From: Streptomyces hygroscopicus
GTDB lineage: Bacteria > Actinomycetota > Actinomycetes > Streptomycetales > Streptomycetaceae
Assembly: GCF_026168105.1 (NCBI RefSeq)
Contig: NZ_LBMW01000021.1
Coordinates: 62,001 to 126,000, forward strand
DNA: 64,000 bases
Direction of reading: 5' to 3'
Positions within the stretch are counted from its first letter, which is position 1. Every line of letters begins with the position of its first letter. A model generated the notes under the pieces. It made no database searches, was not told the DNA's origin, and saw only the letters and a list, made by a program, of their open reading frames with translations. Made by a program: the position numbers and the translations under genes. Positions 46,361 through 53,582 of the stretch are shown piece after piece.

Positions 46361-46507
46361 TCAGCAGTAGGCATTGTTGCCATAGCCGCCGCCACACTCT
46401 TCATTGCTCACCGTGTAGTCGACCTGGCCGCCGAGATCGGGAATGTCGACGTCTCGGTCATCATCCAGGATCTGCTCTGCATTCGCCGTAGCCGTCGTGC
46501 AGTTCAT
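46361..46507 (-). CDS. RiPP precursor peptide 1 (48 residues)
   Basis: The ATG at 46507 has GGTGGAG six bases upstream; a longer frame to 46609 only reads back through the promoter. The peptide begins MNCTTATANAEQILDDDRDV, has DYTVSNE at 30-36 and ends ECGGGYGNNAYC. The acidic N-terminal two thirds look like a leader, and the Gly/Asn/Tyr/Cys-rich end like a core. The second copy at 52789-52935 is also exactly 48 residues and shares MNCT-ATA-AEQIL--DRDV, DYTV-NE and the final YC. No double-Gly cleavage site and almost no Ser/Thr in the core speak against a lanthipeptide. It is the first gene of the operon with the prenyl-synthetase-like enzyme, DUF2332 protein and P450. Confidence 0.85.
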   Translation of the reverse strand: MNCTTATANAEQILDDDRDVDIPDLGGQVDYTVSNEECGGGYGNNAYC

Positions 46508-46572
46508 ATCAGCTCCACCTTTCGAGGGAGCCCCCGACAGTCTCCTGCCGGAGGCGTCGTTTGACGATGTTG

Positions 46573-46610
46573 ACGGTAGAGCGGCCGTCATTTGAGCGTC
46601 AAAGCTCAAA
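46573..46610 (-). promoter_or_regulatory. Promoter of precursor 1 with inverted repeat around the -35
   Basis: On the minus strand, TTGACG (46602-46597), 18 bases, TACCGT (46578-46573). A perfect inverted repeat TTTGAGC-n6-GCTCAAA (46610-46591) encloses the -35 hexamer and could be an operator. The same -35/18/-10 arrangement occurs upstream of precursor 2, with GCCGCTCTA conserved across the -10, but the inverted repeat is not conserved there. Confidence 0.7.
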
Positions 46611-46714
46611 TAGATTCGAGTTCACTCTGAACTACTTAATCGACGTATGCGTTGACTGTGCGGCCTCGACGCCGGTGAATGGTCCGCTCGGGGTTCCGGC
46701 TGAAGTCCCGAACG

Positions 46715-46930
46715 CACTGCGGTCTGCGCGGACTCCGCCTACGCCGGCCAGCTCGTGGACTGGGCGGAGGACCTGCTGGGCGTCACCGTCCCCACGGTGA
46801 AACGGGGCCTGGGCTGAATCATGCACACTTGCCGCCCGGCCTGCGGCGACGGACGGCTCCCGCAGCACAGTCAGGCCCTGATCACCTGGGCCGCGATCCC
46901 TCTGATGACCCGACGCCTGACCCAGCCGAC
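46715..46930 (+). pseudogene. IS5-family transposase remnant, C-terminal
   Basis: The plus strand encodes DSAYAGQLVDWAEDLLGVTV followed by a stop, then SQALITWAAIPLMTRRLTQP in a second frame. Both match the C-terminal third of IS5-family transposases, with the segment between deleted. It lies just upstream of the precursor 1 promoter and bounds the RiPP locus. Confidence 0.7.
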
Positions 46931-46984
46931 CTGCCAGGCCCTCCAGACCGACCCGGAGGGCGGCGAGGATGCGCGTTCCCGTCA

Positions 46985-47400
46985 TAGCCCGACGTGTGCA
47001 CGCCTTCCACCGCGACAGTGGCGTTCATGCCCCACCCCCGTCATGCCGACGCGCAACCCGGCGTGCACTCCGGAAGGGGCGTCCTCGATGGCCAGGCAGT
47101 CTCTCGGCTCGACACCCAACCGCACGGCGCCTGCAGATACGGGACGGGAGAGGGCTTGCTTTCCTCGACCGCGACCGCGACCGCATCCACGATCACGTCG
47201 GGCACAGGCAGGCCCGCCCGTAGGAAACGGCCGCGCACCTGGTGCTGGTAGTTCGAGGTCACCAGCGCCCACGCCCCGGAGGCAGGCCGCGCAGCAACTC
47301 GGACGCGCCGTCAAAGGCCCCATAGACGCCGGAACGGACGTCCTCGTCCTCCAGTTCGTGCAGCAGGGCCATCTTTAATGGATCAAGGCGGCCCGCGTGC
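46985..47400 (-). pseudogene. HAD-family hydrolase, frameshifted remnant
   Basis: Three frames together give one HAD-like phosphatase: EDEDVRSGVYGAFDGASELL, then SNYQHQVRGRFLRAGLPVPD and VIVDAVAVAVEESKPSPVPY, then LGVEPRDCLAIEDAPSGVHA (motif IV-like EDAPSG). At least two frameshifts separate the parts and the N-terminal nucleophile motif is missing. It is dead. Confidence 0.7.
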
Positions 47401-48088
47401 GGCGGGCCGCGCGCGCTGGCGGCCAGGGGCCCCCGCCGCTCCATGTCTCCGCCACCGCTCCGGCGGCCCCCACCCGCTCAGCGCGCAGCACCGCCAAAGC
47501 GGGCAGCCAGACCAGGAAGCAACCCGACCAGTCCGAGCACCAGGACCAGGCCGACACCCGCCGAAGCACGACCACGCCATCTACTGAGATTCCACGCGTA
47601 ATGTCGCAGACGGCGTCCGCTTGAACTGCGACGATCGTCGGCCATGACGCGACATCACGCAAAGATCATCAGTAACCGCCCACCGTTCCAAGCCGCATAG
47701 CCCACAGAGCCGCAGTCGCAGCCCAGTTGACATGCCAGGTCGGCAGCGCCCAGGCCGGATCGAGGTGCGGCCCGGGACGCAGGAAGTAGCGTCGCTGAGG
47801 CCGGTACGGGGTTGCTGGAAACACACGTGACGGGTGCTCGATCGGCGCACCCGCCGTCTTGGCTGACTTTCGGTGGCTCAGGTCAGGACCCCTCTCAATT
47901 CGCAAGGTGGAGCCGGGGTTGGATCAGCACCCGCATCCGAGCACGCCAACTGCCCCCGTACCATCGGCACCGGGGTCCTGAGCAGGGCTTCCGCGACCGG
48001 ACCAACCGGAATGCTGTCCAGGCTGAGGGGTGGTCCGGTCTTTGGCTGTTGGCCTTGGTCTTGCGAGCGGCGTTGGTGAACCGGCGCC
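47401..48088. other. Stretch without a confident gene
   Basis: About 690 bp lie between the HAD relic and the kinase-like gene. A minus-strand frame near 47669-47830 ends ALPTWHVNWAATAALWAMRL and might be the tail of a broken gene. Nothing else is supported. Confidence 0.4.
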
Positions 48089-48931
48089 TCAGAGGCAGCT
48101 CAGGGCCTTACCCACCTCGTAGATGGTTGGCCGATCCTCGGGAGCGTGGCTGAGCATCGCCTCGATCAGCTCGCCCAGCTCACCGGGCGCCTTCACGGGT
48201 CGGCGCCTGCCGTCGGCCACGGCCTCTCGCTGGACACGGCGCGGAGCGTCGTCCGGGTACTCGACAGCTCGCCAGCCGGTGGCCGAGATGAGCAGGGAAG
48301 CGCCGAGTGCGTAGATGTCGGCTTCCTGCGTCGGCTCGGCTTCCCCTGTGGCGAGGACGCTGCGCGCGATCTCGGGCGCCTCGTAGTGGACGAGGCAGCC
48401 GCGGAACGGGAAGTCGTACCCCTCGGGGACCTGTCCGCCTCGGGCTAGGGCGAGGTCGATGAGGTGTGTCCGTTCCGATCCGATGAGGAAGTGCGCGGGT
48501 TGTACGTCACCGTGTGCCCAGCCCTTGGCGTGGAGTTCGGCCAGAGCCTCTACGCAGCCCAGCGCCACCCTGGCGTGCGGTTCGAGGGGTGAGGCTTGCC
48601 TACGGCATGGCTCCCAGAGTTGGTACAGGTCCGGCCCCTCGTGCCACGGCTGGAGGTTCCACGTCCCGCGTTCCCACTCGCCGTATGCGAAGTCATCGAA
48701 GCCGAGGCGATGCAGCACGGCTCCCTCGCGCGCGGGTGCGAGGGCGGTCCAAGGCTGGCCGGGCCAGTCGGCTGTGGCCTCGATCGGGTAGCCGAGTTTC
48801 ACGGCGTAGTGGCCCCGATGGCTTTCGACCTCCCAGACCATGGAACCCCGGCGGTCCAGGACCAGGCGCTGAGCCTTGGGCATCAGCGCGTCGAGCACCA
48901 CGATCGGCAGGTCAGGGGGTGAACCGGACAA
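48089..48931 (-). CDS. Protein kinase-like protein
   Basis: This 280-residue protein starts at a TTG at 48931 with GGAGGAG eight bases upstream; a GTG at 48967 would add 12 residues. It has an N-lobe lysine region (VWEVESHRGHYAVKLGYP) and catalytic-loop-like WAHGDVQPAHFLI (HGD in place of HRD). LIDLALARGG stands in place of DFG, followed by VHYEAPEIA and ADIYALGASLLI. The motifs are those of small Streptomyces kinase homologues, with deviations that could reduce activity. It heads a minus-strand group opposite an XRE/TPR regulator. Confidence 0.85.
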   Translation of the reverse strand: MSGSPPDLPIVVLDALMPKAQRLVLDRRGSMVWEVESHRGHYAVKLGYPIEATADWPGQPWTALAPAREGAVLHRLGFDDFAYGEWERGTWNLQPWHEGPDLYQLWEPCRRQASPLEPHARVALGCVEALAELHAKGWAHGDVQPAHFLIGSERTHLIDLALARGGQVPEGYDFPFRGCLVHYEAPEIARSVLATGEAEPTQEADIYALGASLLISATGWRAVEYPDDAPRRVQREAVADGRRRPVKAPGELGELIEAMLSHAPEDRPTIYEVGKALSCL

Positions 48932-49001
48932 TGTCTCTTCTCCTCCCGGGCGAACACGGCCGACCACGAGTCGAGGCCGGCCGCGTCGCTGCTGTCGTGT
49001 G

Positions 49002-49445
49002 CTACGCCTGACCGTACGGTCGGCCGCAGTCCGAGTCGCACTGCGCGAGGTTCGTGCCGTCCACGGTCCACAGGTCGTCGAAGACCATGAACCCGGCTGC
49101 CTTCATGGCGTGCGCAGAGGCGGCGACCTTCTCGGGGTCACGGGCCCCTCCGCCCGGCATCGGGTTGTGGTGCAGGAAGCGGCCCGCGTACCGCTCGCAC
49201 AGCGCGGCGTACTCCTTCGTGTGCAGGATGAGCGCGTGTAGGCCGAAGTCCACGTCGTCCGACGGGACCATGGGGACGGTGGCGGTGGCTGCGGTGACCA
49301 CGAAGGCCACCGCCTGGTCCGCGATCCGCTCGGCACGCTCGGGCGACTGCCCGTTGTGGACGATCAGGAAGCGGGTGAGGCTTTCGAACAGCTCCTCATC
49401 AGCTACCGCGCGACCGGTCCTCTGATCGTTCGCTGTTGCCGTCAT
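49002..49445 (-). CDS. Small glycine-rich-domain-like protein
   Basis: This 147-residue protein starts at ATG 49445 with GAGGAG eight bases upstream. The segment DFGLHALILHTKEYAALCER then YAGRFLHHNP resembles the conserved W-H-x-(I/L)-L-x-T-x-E-Y-x-x-F-C--GRF-HH-P block of glycine-rich-domain (GRDP-like) proteins, which often accompany XRE regulators in Streptomyces. Function is unknown. The C-terminus has a Cys-x4-Cys pair (CDSDC). Confidence 0.75.
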   Translation of the reverse strand: MTATANDQRTGRAVADEELFESLTRFLIVHNGQSPERAERIADQAVAFVVTAATATVPMVPSDDVDFGLHALILHTKEYAALCERYAGRFLHHNPMPGGGARDPEKVAASAHAMKAAGFMVFDDLWTVDGTNLAQCDSDCGRPYGQA

Positions 49446-49591
49446 GCGAATGCTCCTCGTATGTGGCGGTGCATGGCACTTACCGGCCGCATCGGTCGCC
49501 GAGCATGGGCGACCAGGACGCGGGCTTGGATGGCCGGCCCCGAACGGGGACGGGGGAGCCGGGGAACTGGCACCCGTTCGGGGCGGCCGGT

Positions 49592-49690
49592 CTACTGGCC
49601 GATGGCGAGAGCCGTGCCGATCACCAGGCCGCACGACCCGCTGATCATGATGATGAACAGGACTCCCGCATGCCGGCCGTTGGCGCGCAT
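49592..49690 (-). CDS. Tiny one-span membrane peptide (32 residues)
   Basis: This short frame was found by following translational coupling: its ATG at 49690 shares its A with the stop of the upstream 76-residue gene (TGATG). It begins MRANGRHAGVLF and consists of a short basic start and one hydrophobic segment (VLFIIMISGSCGLVIGTALA). It is probably a small membrane peptide. Function is unknown. Confidence 0.5.
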   Translation of the reverse strand: MRANGRHAGVLFIIMISGSCGLVIGTALAIGQ

Positions 49691-49920
49691 CACAGCCCGT
49701 TCCGGCTGTTGCCGTTCCGGATGGCCAGGCGTGCGCTCAGTTCCTCCCGCGCACGCGACGCCACGACCTTGTCCGGCATGGCATCCCACTCTTTGCCGCC
49801 ACCGACGGGCCTTATCTGCACACGGCCGCCGACCTCCCCCATGACGACGCCGATACGTCCACTGGCGCTGTCTTTCGCCAGTTCACCGATGCCTGGTCTG
49901 GTCTGCTGGTTGCTCGCCAT
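49690..49920 (-). CDS. Small unknown protein (76 residues)
   Basis: It starts at ATG 49920, about 50 bp from the palindrome upstream of the divergent regulator. It reads as a small beta-rich domain (GIGELAKDSASGRIGVVMGE, GGRVQIRPVGGGKEWDAMPD) followed by a helix. The ribosome binding site is weak. Small proteins of this look are frequent beside XRE/TPR regulators in Streptomyces. It is translationally coupled to a 32-residue membrane peptide. Confidence 0.65.
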   Translation of the reverse strand: MASNQQTRPGIGELAKDSASGRIGVVMGEVGGRVQIRPVGGGKEWDAMPDKVVASRAREELSARLAIRNGNSRNGL

Positions 49921-49968
49921 GCACAGGAGCATCGCGATTCGGGGGCGGCCGCCAAAAGGTCAGGCTGA

Positions 49969-49985
49969 TTACCCAACTTGGGTAA
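49969..49985. promoter_or_regulatory. 17-bp perfect palindrome TTACCCAA-C-TTGGGTAA
   Basis: It lies in the 124-bp space between the divergent small gene (49920) and the XRE/TPR regulator (50045). A perfect 8-bp inverted repeat with one central base is the form expected for a dimeric helix-turn-helix regulator, so autoregulation by the adjacent regulator is the simplest reading. Confidence 0.75.
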
Positions 49986-50044
49986 CATCGCTGGAAGTAG
50001 AGACCCAGCGACGTTGCGTAGCCCTCGCAGTGGGGAGCCACCCA

Positions 50045-51388
50045 ATGCCCGACCCCGACCGGCCGCAGGAACTGCCTGCCAGGCTGCTCACCGATCCCGA
50101 GATGATTAACGCGTGTCGGGTGCGGGACTTCGCCAGGGTCTTCCGGCTGGTGAAGACCAAGGCGGGCATCTATCCCTCGATGATTGCCAGGCGCTGCGAC
50201 CTGACCCCAAGCCGTGTCGGCGAAGTGATCGCAGGACGACGCCAGTTGCAGCACATGGACGTAATCGAGCGCATCGCGGACGGCTTGCGCATCCCAGGAC
50301 ACATGCTCGGGCTTGCCCGCCGAGGGTGGGAGACGCCGCAGGCTCTCGTCGTCACCGAGCGGGAGGCAGCCCAGGTAGTACCGGAGCGCGAGCAGCAGAC
50401 GCCCGCGTCTCTGCCAGGTCCCGATATGGACAGCATCTTGGCTCTGGCCACGCGAACGAGCATGAGCGCAGCCACACTTGTAGCTTTCCGTTCCTCCATC
50501 GAGGACTACTGGCGACGGGACGACCAGCACGGCGGCGAGGCTCTGCGGCCGGCCATCGTCGGCCAGCTCCGGTATGTCGTCGGGCTCCTGAAGGAGAACC
50601 GACCGCCGTCCATCCAGAACGGCCTGTACGGCATCGCAGCCGAGCTGGCTCGGCTCACCGGCTGGACCTACTTCGACGCCCGCCAGTACAACCAGGCCCG
50701 CGCGTACTTCACCGAGGCCCTGCAACTGGCCAAAGAGATCGACGACCGGCAGTGCATGGCCAACGTCCTTGCCTGCATGAGCTTGCAAGCCACCTACCAG
50801 GACAAGCCTGCGGACTCTCTGGCACTCGTGACCGCTGCCCAGGACCAGGCCCGCTCGGCACTCAGCACCACCCCGCGCGTCCTGTCAATGCTGTCCATGC
50901 GGGAAGCCTTCGCCCACGCGACCCTCGGCAACCGGGACGCCACTCACCGCGCGATCGGGGAAGCGCACCGCCATTTCGAGCAGATCCAGGCGAGCGACCC
51001 GGACCCGTCATGGGTGACCTACTTCGATGAGCCGAAGCTCATCGTGGACACGGGCATCGCCCATGGCCGACTGGGCGAAGCAGCGGCTGCCGAACCTTTG
51101 ATCGCGGATGCTCTGCGGCGGGAGGACCGGACCAACCAGCGAGGCCGCGCGTTCCACTCGTTCTGGCTGGCACGGACGCAGCTGGACCAAGGCAAGCTTG
51201 ATCAGGCGTGCCACACCGCTACGCAAGCTCTGGAGCCCGCGGCGGCGGTGGCCTCCGAGCGGGTATCGGGTCATCTCCGAGAGTTCTACGACCAGTTGGC
51301 CCCGTACAGACAGGAGCCCGTAGCGCTGGCGTTCGAGGCGCGGCTACGGGAGCTCCTCCCACCAGTCAGCGGATCGCTTCGTCCATGA
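50045..51388 (+). CDS. XRE-type regulator with C-terminal TPR domain
   Basis: This 447-residue protein starts at ATG 50045 (GGGGAG nine bases upstream). The helix-turn-helix is at about 20-80 (VFRLVKTKAGIYPSMIARRC, DLTPSRVGEVIAGRRQLQHM), followed by a linker and helical TPR repeats (FDARQYNQARAYFTEALQLA, GKLDQACHTATQALEPAAAV). This is a very common Streptomyces regulator type, often sensing a small ligand or peptide through the TPRs. It is divergent from the small genes and convergent with a NUDIX gene that overlaps its 3' end by 23 bp. Confidence 0.93.
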   Translation: MPDPDRPQELPARLLTDPEMINACRVRDFARVFRLVKTKAGIYPSMIARRCDLTPSRVGEVIAGRRQLQHMDVIERIADGLRIPGHMLGLARRGWETPQALVVTEREAAQVVPEREQQTPASLPGPDMDSILALATRTSMSAATLVAFRSSIEDYWRRDDQHGGEALRPAIVGQLRYVVGLLKENRPPSIQNGLYGIAAELARLTGWTYFDARQYNQARAYFTEALQLAKEIDDRQCMANVLACMSLQATYQDKPADSLALVTAAQDQARSALSTTPRVLSMLSMREAFAHATLGNRDATHRAIGEAHRHFEQIQASDPDPSWVTYFDEPKLIVDTGIAHGRLGEAAAAEPLIADALRREDRTNQRGRAFHSFWLARTQLDQGKLDQACHTATQALEPAAAVASERVSGHLREFYDQLAPYRQEPVALAFEARLRELLPPVSGSLRP

Positions 51389-51899
51389 GCAGGTACAGCA
51401 GACCGACGAGCGATCCACTGCTCACGATCTCCCGACGGTCGATCATTCCCCGCACCTCCGAGAGGGGAATCCACTCGATGCGGTCGGACTCGTTCTTCTC
51501 CGTGGGTGGCCCGGCGTAGGTGGCGCCGTCCATGCGGAAGACGTGGTGCTGTGAGTCAGTGATCCCGTTGGCCGGCTCGGCGTAGATCAGTGGCTTGATG
51601 GGGCCAGGGCGCCAGCCCGTCTCCTCCAGGACTTCGCGGGCGGCCGCCTCCTCAGGGGTCTCGCCCTCCTCGACCAGGCCCATGGGCAGCTCCCAGGCCC
51701 ACGAGTCCGTGATGAAGCGGTGCCGCCACATCATGAGGACCTCTTGGCGGTCATTGACCACGGCGGCCACGGCCAGGTGCCGAAGGCGGACGACGTGGTA
51801 CTCCCACCTGCGCCCGTCAGGCTGCTGAACGTCGACCAGACACAGATTCACCCACTTATTGGTGTAGATCTGCCGCTCGCCATGGGTCTTCCACTGCAT
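51366..51899 (-). CDS. NUDIX hydrolase
   Basis: This 177-residue protein starts at ATG 51899; a GTG at 51926 would add nine residues. The NUDIX box is complete: GLVEEGETPEEAAAREVLEE followed by TGW (Gx5Ex7REUxEExGU). An ADP-ribose pyrophosphatase-like N-terminus precedes it (IYTNKWVNLCLVDVQQPDG, HLAVAAVVNDRQEVLMMWRH). It should cleave a nucleoside-diphosphate derivative. It overlaps the end of the regulator gene tail to tail, as in similar Streptomyces loci. Confidence 0.93.
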   Translation of the reverse strand: MQWKTHGERQIYTNKWVNLCLVDVQQPDGRRWEYHVVRLRHLAVAAVVNDRQEVLMMWRHRFITDSWAWELPMGLVEEGETPEEAAAREVLEETGWRPGPIKPLIYAEPANGITDSQHHVFRMDGATYAGPPTEKNESDRIEWIPLSEVRGMIDRREIVSSGSLVGLLYLLMDEAIR

Positions 51900-51999
51900 G
51901 AACGCCGCCCCTCTCACGCGATGCACCCAGCATCTCAGACCAAGCCGGAGCCGGTTATTAGATTAGCGTCAAGGTGACGAAATGTTCGGCGTGTCGTGC

Positions 52000-52252
52000 T
52001 GCACCACTTGCGACGCGTTGCGGCACGGCGTCCTTCTCTCGGCTGACATTGCGCATCCGGCCAGAGGTTTCGGTTGGGCCGGGCGGCCGAACGGGACGAG
52101 GACGCGGTGGCCACGTGGATCGAAGAGACGTGGCCGCGGGTGGAAAGACGGTGAGGGAACAGAACGCGTGGCTGTGCTTCGCGGACGAGTCGGGCAAGTG
52201 CTGCGACCGCCGAAGGCACGGACCTGGTCCCTGCGCGGTCACACGCCCGTGG
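52000..52252 (+). pseudogene. IS630-family transposase fragment
   Basis: Across two frames the plus strand gives TWIEETWPRVERR, NAWLCFADESG and then LRPPKARTWSLRGHTPV. These are the linker, the catalytic-aspartate strand and the PP-x-x-x-RTW-x-x-x-G-x-TP motif of IS630 transposases. It stops abruptly at the tnpB fragment that follows. Confidence 0.75.
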
Positions 52253-52497
52253 CCACGGTCCGCGCCGCCGGCACTTCCCAGCGCTGCTCAGCCTGCGGCT
52301 TCACCACCCGGGGCAGCCGCGAGTCCCAGGCAATGTTCGTGTGCAAGAACGAAGGCTGCGGCTGGTCAGGCAACGCCGACCACAACGCCGCCCGCAACAT
52401 CCTGCACCTGTACCGAATGGGTCACGGGCTCATCCCGGCTGCCGGGAGGGCAGTCGTCAGGCGTCCCCGAGGCGTCAAGCCCGCCACCGCAAGGTAG
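52253..52497 (+). pseudogene. tnpB C-terminal fragment fused to the IS630 relic
   Basis: Continuing in the frame of the IS630 segment: AAGTSQRCSACGFTTRG, then FVCKNEGCGWSGNADHNAAR and NIL. This is the zinc finger (CxxC...CxxxxC) and D-x-N-A-A-R-N-I tail of TnpB. The RuvC core is absent, so it is inactive. The junction with IS630 is seamless in frame, a product of one insertion into the other or of deletion. Confidence 0.8.
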
Positions 52498-52504
52498 GCA
52501 GGAA

Positions 52505-52526
52505 TCTCCCGGCCTCAGCCGGGAGA
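52505..52526 (+). repeat. TnpB right-end hairpin (omega-RNA-like scaffold)
   Basis: TCTCCCGGC-CTCA-GCCGGGAGA, a perfect 9-bp stem with a 4-base loop, sits 7 bp after the tnpB stop. This is where IS200/IS605 elements carry their structured right end. It may still fold and act as terminator. The following 52530-52788 holds no gene. Confidence 0.75.
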
Positions 52527-52788
52527 GCACTTCAAGCTCTGCCACCACAAAGGTGCCCCTGGCTCTACTCTGGATGCGACCTGGACACTTGCATCCTCAC
52601 AGGCCACGGGGCACCGTTTGCGGGCGGGACATCAGTCGCCGAAGCCGCTTTGAGTATCCATCCAGAGGTTGAAGCAGCCCAGCCTGCGCCATCGGAAAGC
52701 GAGTTCACGCCTTCGGACTTGGACGAGCCACGAGACGTGGTCGACGACGTCGTACGAGGGCTGAGTCAGCGAAGCAACGCTCGCCGAT

Positions 52789-52935
52789 TCAGCAGTACCA
52801 GAAGACCCCCGTGCCCTGACCGGCCGTTTCGTTGGTCACCGTGTAGTCCTCCTCGTCGGTGAAATCGAGCACTTCGACGTCCCGGTCACCCGCCAGGATC
52901 TGCTCCGCGATGGCTGTGGCAGAAGTGCAGTTCAT
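52789..52935 (-). CDS. RiPP precursor peptide 2 (48 residues), orphan copy
   Basis: The ATG at 52935 has GAGGAG six bases upstream. Translation gives MNCTSATAIAEQILAGDRDV at the start, DYTVTNE at 30-36 and GQGTGVFWYC at the end, 48 residues exactly as in precursor 1. The core differs (aromatic F-W-Y instead of Gly/Asn), while the leader, the DYTV-NE block and the final YC are kept. The region upstream, through UTR and promoter, is also homologous. No modifying enzyme is adjacent; the operon at 39.5-46.2 kb could act in trans. The core-only divergence under a conserved leader is the pattern expected of a RiPP family. Confidence 0.85.
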   Translation of the reverse strand: MNCTSATAIAEQILAGDRDVEVLDFTDEEDYTVTNETAGQGTGVFWYC

Positions 52936-52999
52936 TTCGACTCCTCTTTTCGACAGGATCCCCGACAGTCTTCTACCGGAGTGTCGTTTGACGGCCCTG

Positions 53000-53029
53000 A
53001 GGTTAGAGCGGCCCTCGCTCGAGGGTCAA
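53000..53029 (-). promoter_or_regulatory. Promoter of precursor 2
   Basis: On the minus strand, TTGACC (53029-53024), 18 bases, TAACCT (53005-53000). Spacing, hexamers and the GCCGCTCTA block match the promoter of precursor 1, about 65 bases before the ATG in both. The similarity continues upstream to about 53090. Confidence 0.7.
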
Positions 53030-53089
53030 CAATTCCCCCGAATTCGAGCTTCCGCTGAACTATTTGCTCCACGAATGCGTTGTGTGTGT

Positions 53090-53411
53090 TCGCTACGGGT
53101 GCGATGGTGTGAAACGGCCTTTTCGGAAGCCTGCCGAGGTCTTCCCAGCGAGCGATGCCGCAACCGTGCCGGGCCTATGCTGACCGTCTACCGAATCGGA
53201 ATTCTGGAGGCTGAGTGGTGCGGGGTGCAACGCCCAGCTGAGCGGAGGTGCACCAGATCGAGTAGCCGCTCCGGCCTGCTGCCCGCGAGATTGCGATCGC
53301 GGAACCCGGTCAGTAACGAATGTATCGAACCCCGGATCGGTGAGCTCCAGCCCAAGGAGAAACTTCCAGTCGATGCGCGCCCGGGCAGTGGCCGTGGCCC
53401 GGCGGTCCGAC
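53090..53411. other. Stretch without a confident gene
   Basis: It lies between the upstream edge of the precursor 2 promoter region and the ISAs1-end copy. Open frames are of shadow type. Nothing is supported. Confidence 0.4.
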
Positions 53412-53582
53412 AGGGGGCATTGCGTGATGAGGATTGGTCGGGGTTCGCCGGTCTCGCCGGTGACGTGCCGTCATGTCCGCTGTGCGGCAAGGAACCCCGC
53501 AGGGCAGAGCAGGCACGGTGCTGGTGATCACGTGGTTGTCGAGACCCATGAGAACCGAGCGAGACCGTGCCTTGCCCGAACA
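53412..53582 (+). repeat. Solitary left end of the ISAs1-family element
   Basis: About 165 bp starting GGGGCATTGCGTGATGAG are nearly identical to the left end of the element at 56957 (same bases through GAGAACCGAGCGAGACCGTG, then about ten more). It stops exactly at the end of the neighbouring minus-strand frame. It is a broken copy or a recombination scar between two copies. Confidence 0.8.

Noticed and set aside
46361..46507. Lanthipeptide or lasso peptide precursor
   Set aside because: The core is nearly free of Ser/Thr, no lanthionine synthetase, B1/B2 protein or asparagine synthetase-like enzyme is nearby, and no double-glycine site is present.
46361..46609. 82-residue version of precursor 1
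   Set aside because: The extra N-terminal residues read through the promoter and UTR; the internal ATG at 46507 has the ribosome binding site and matches the start of precursor 2.
52859..53527. Plus-strand frame over precursor 2
   Set aside because: It runs antisense through precursor 2, its promoter and an IS end, with no coherent domain.
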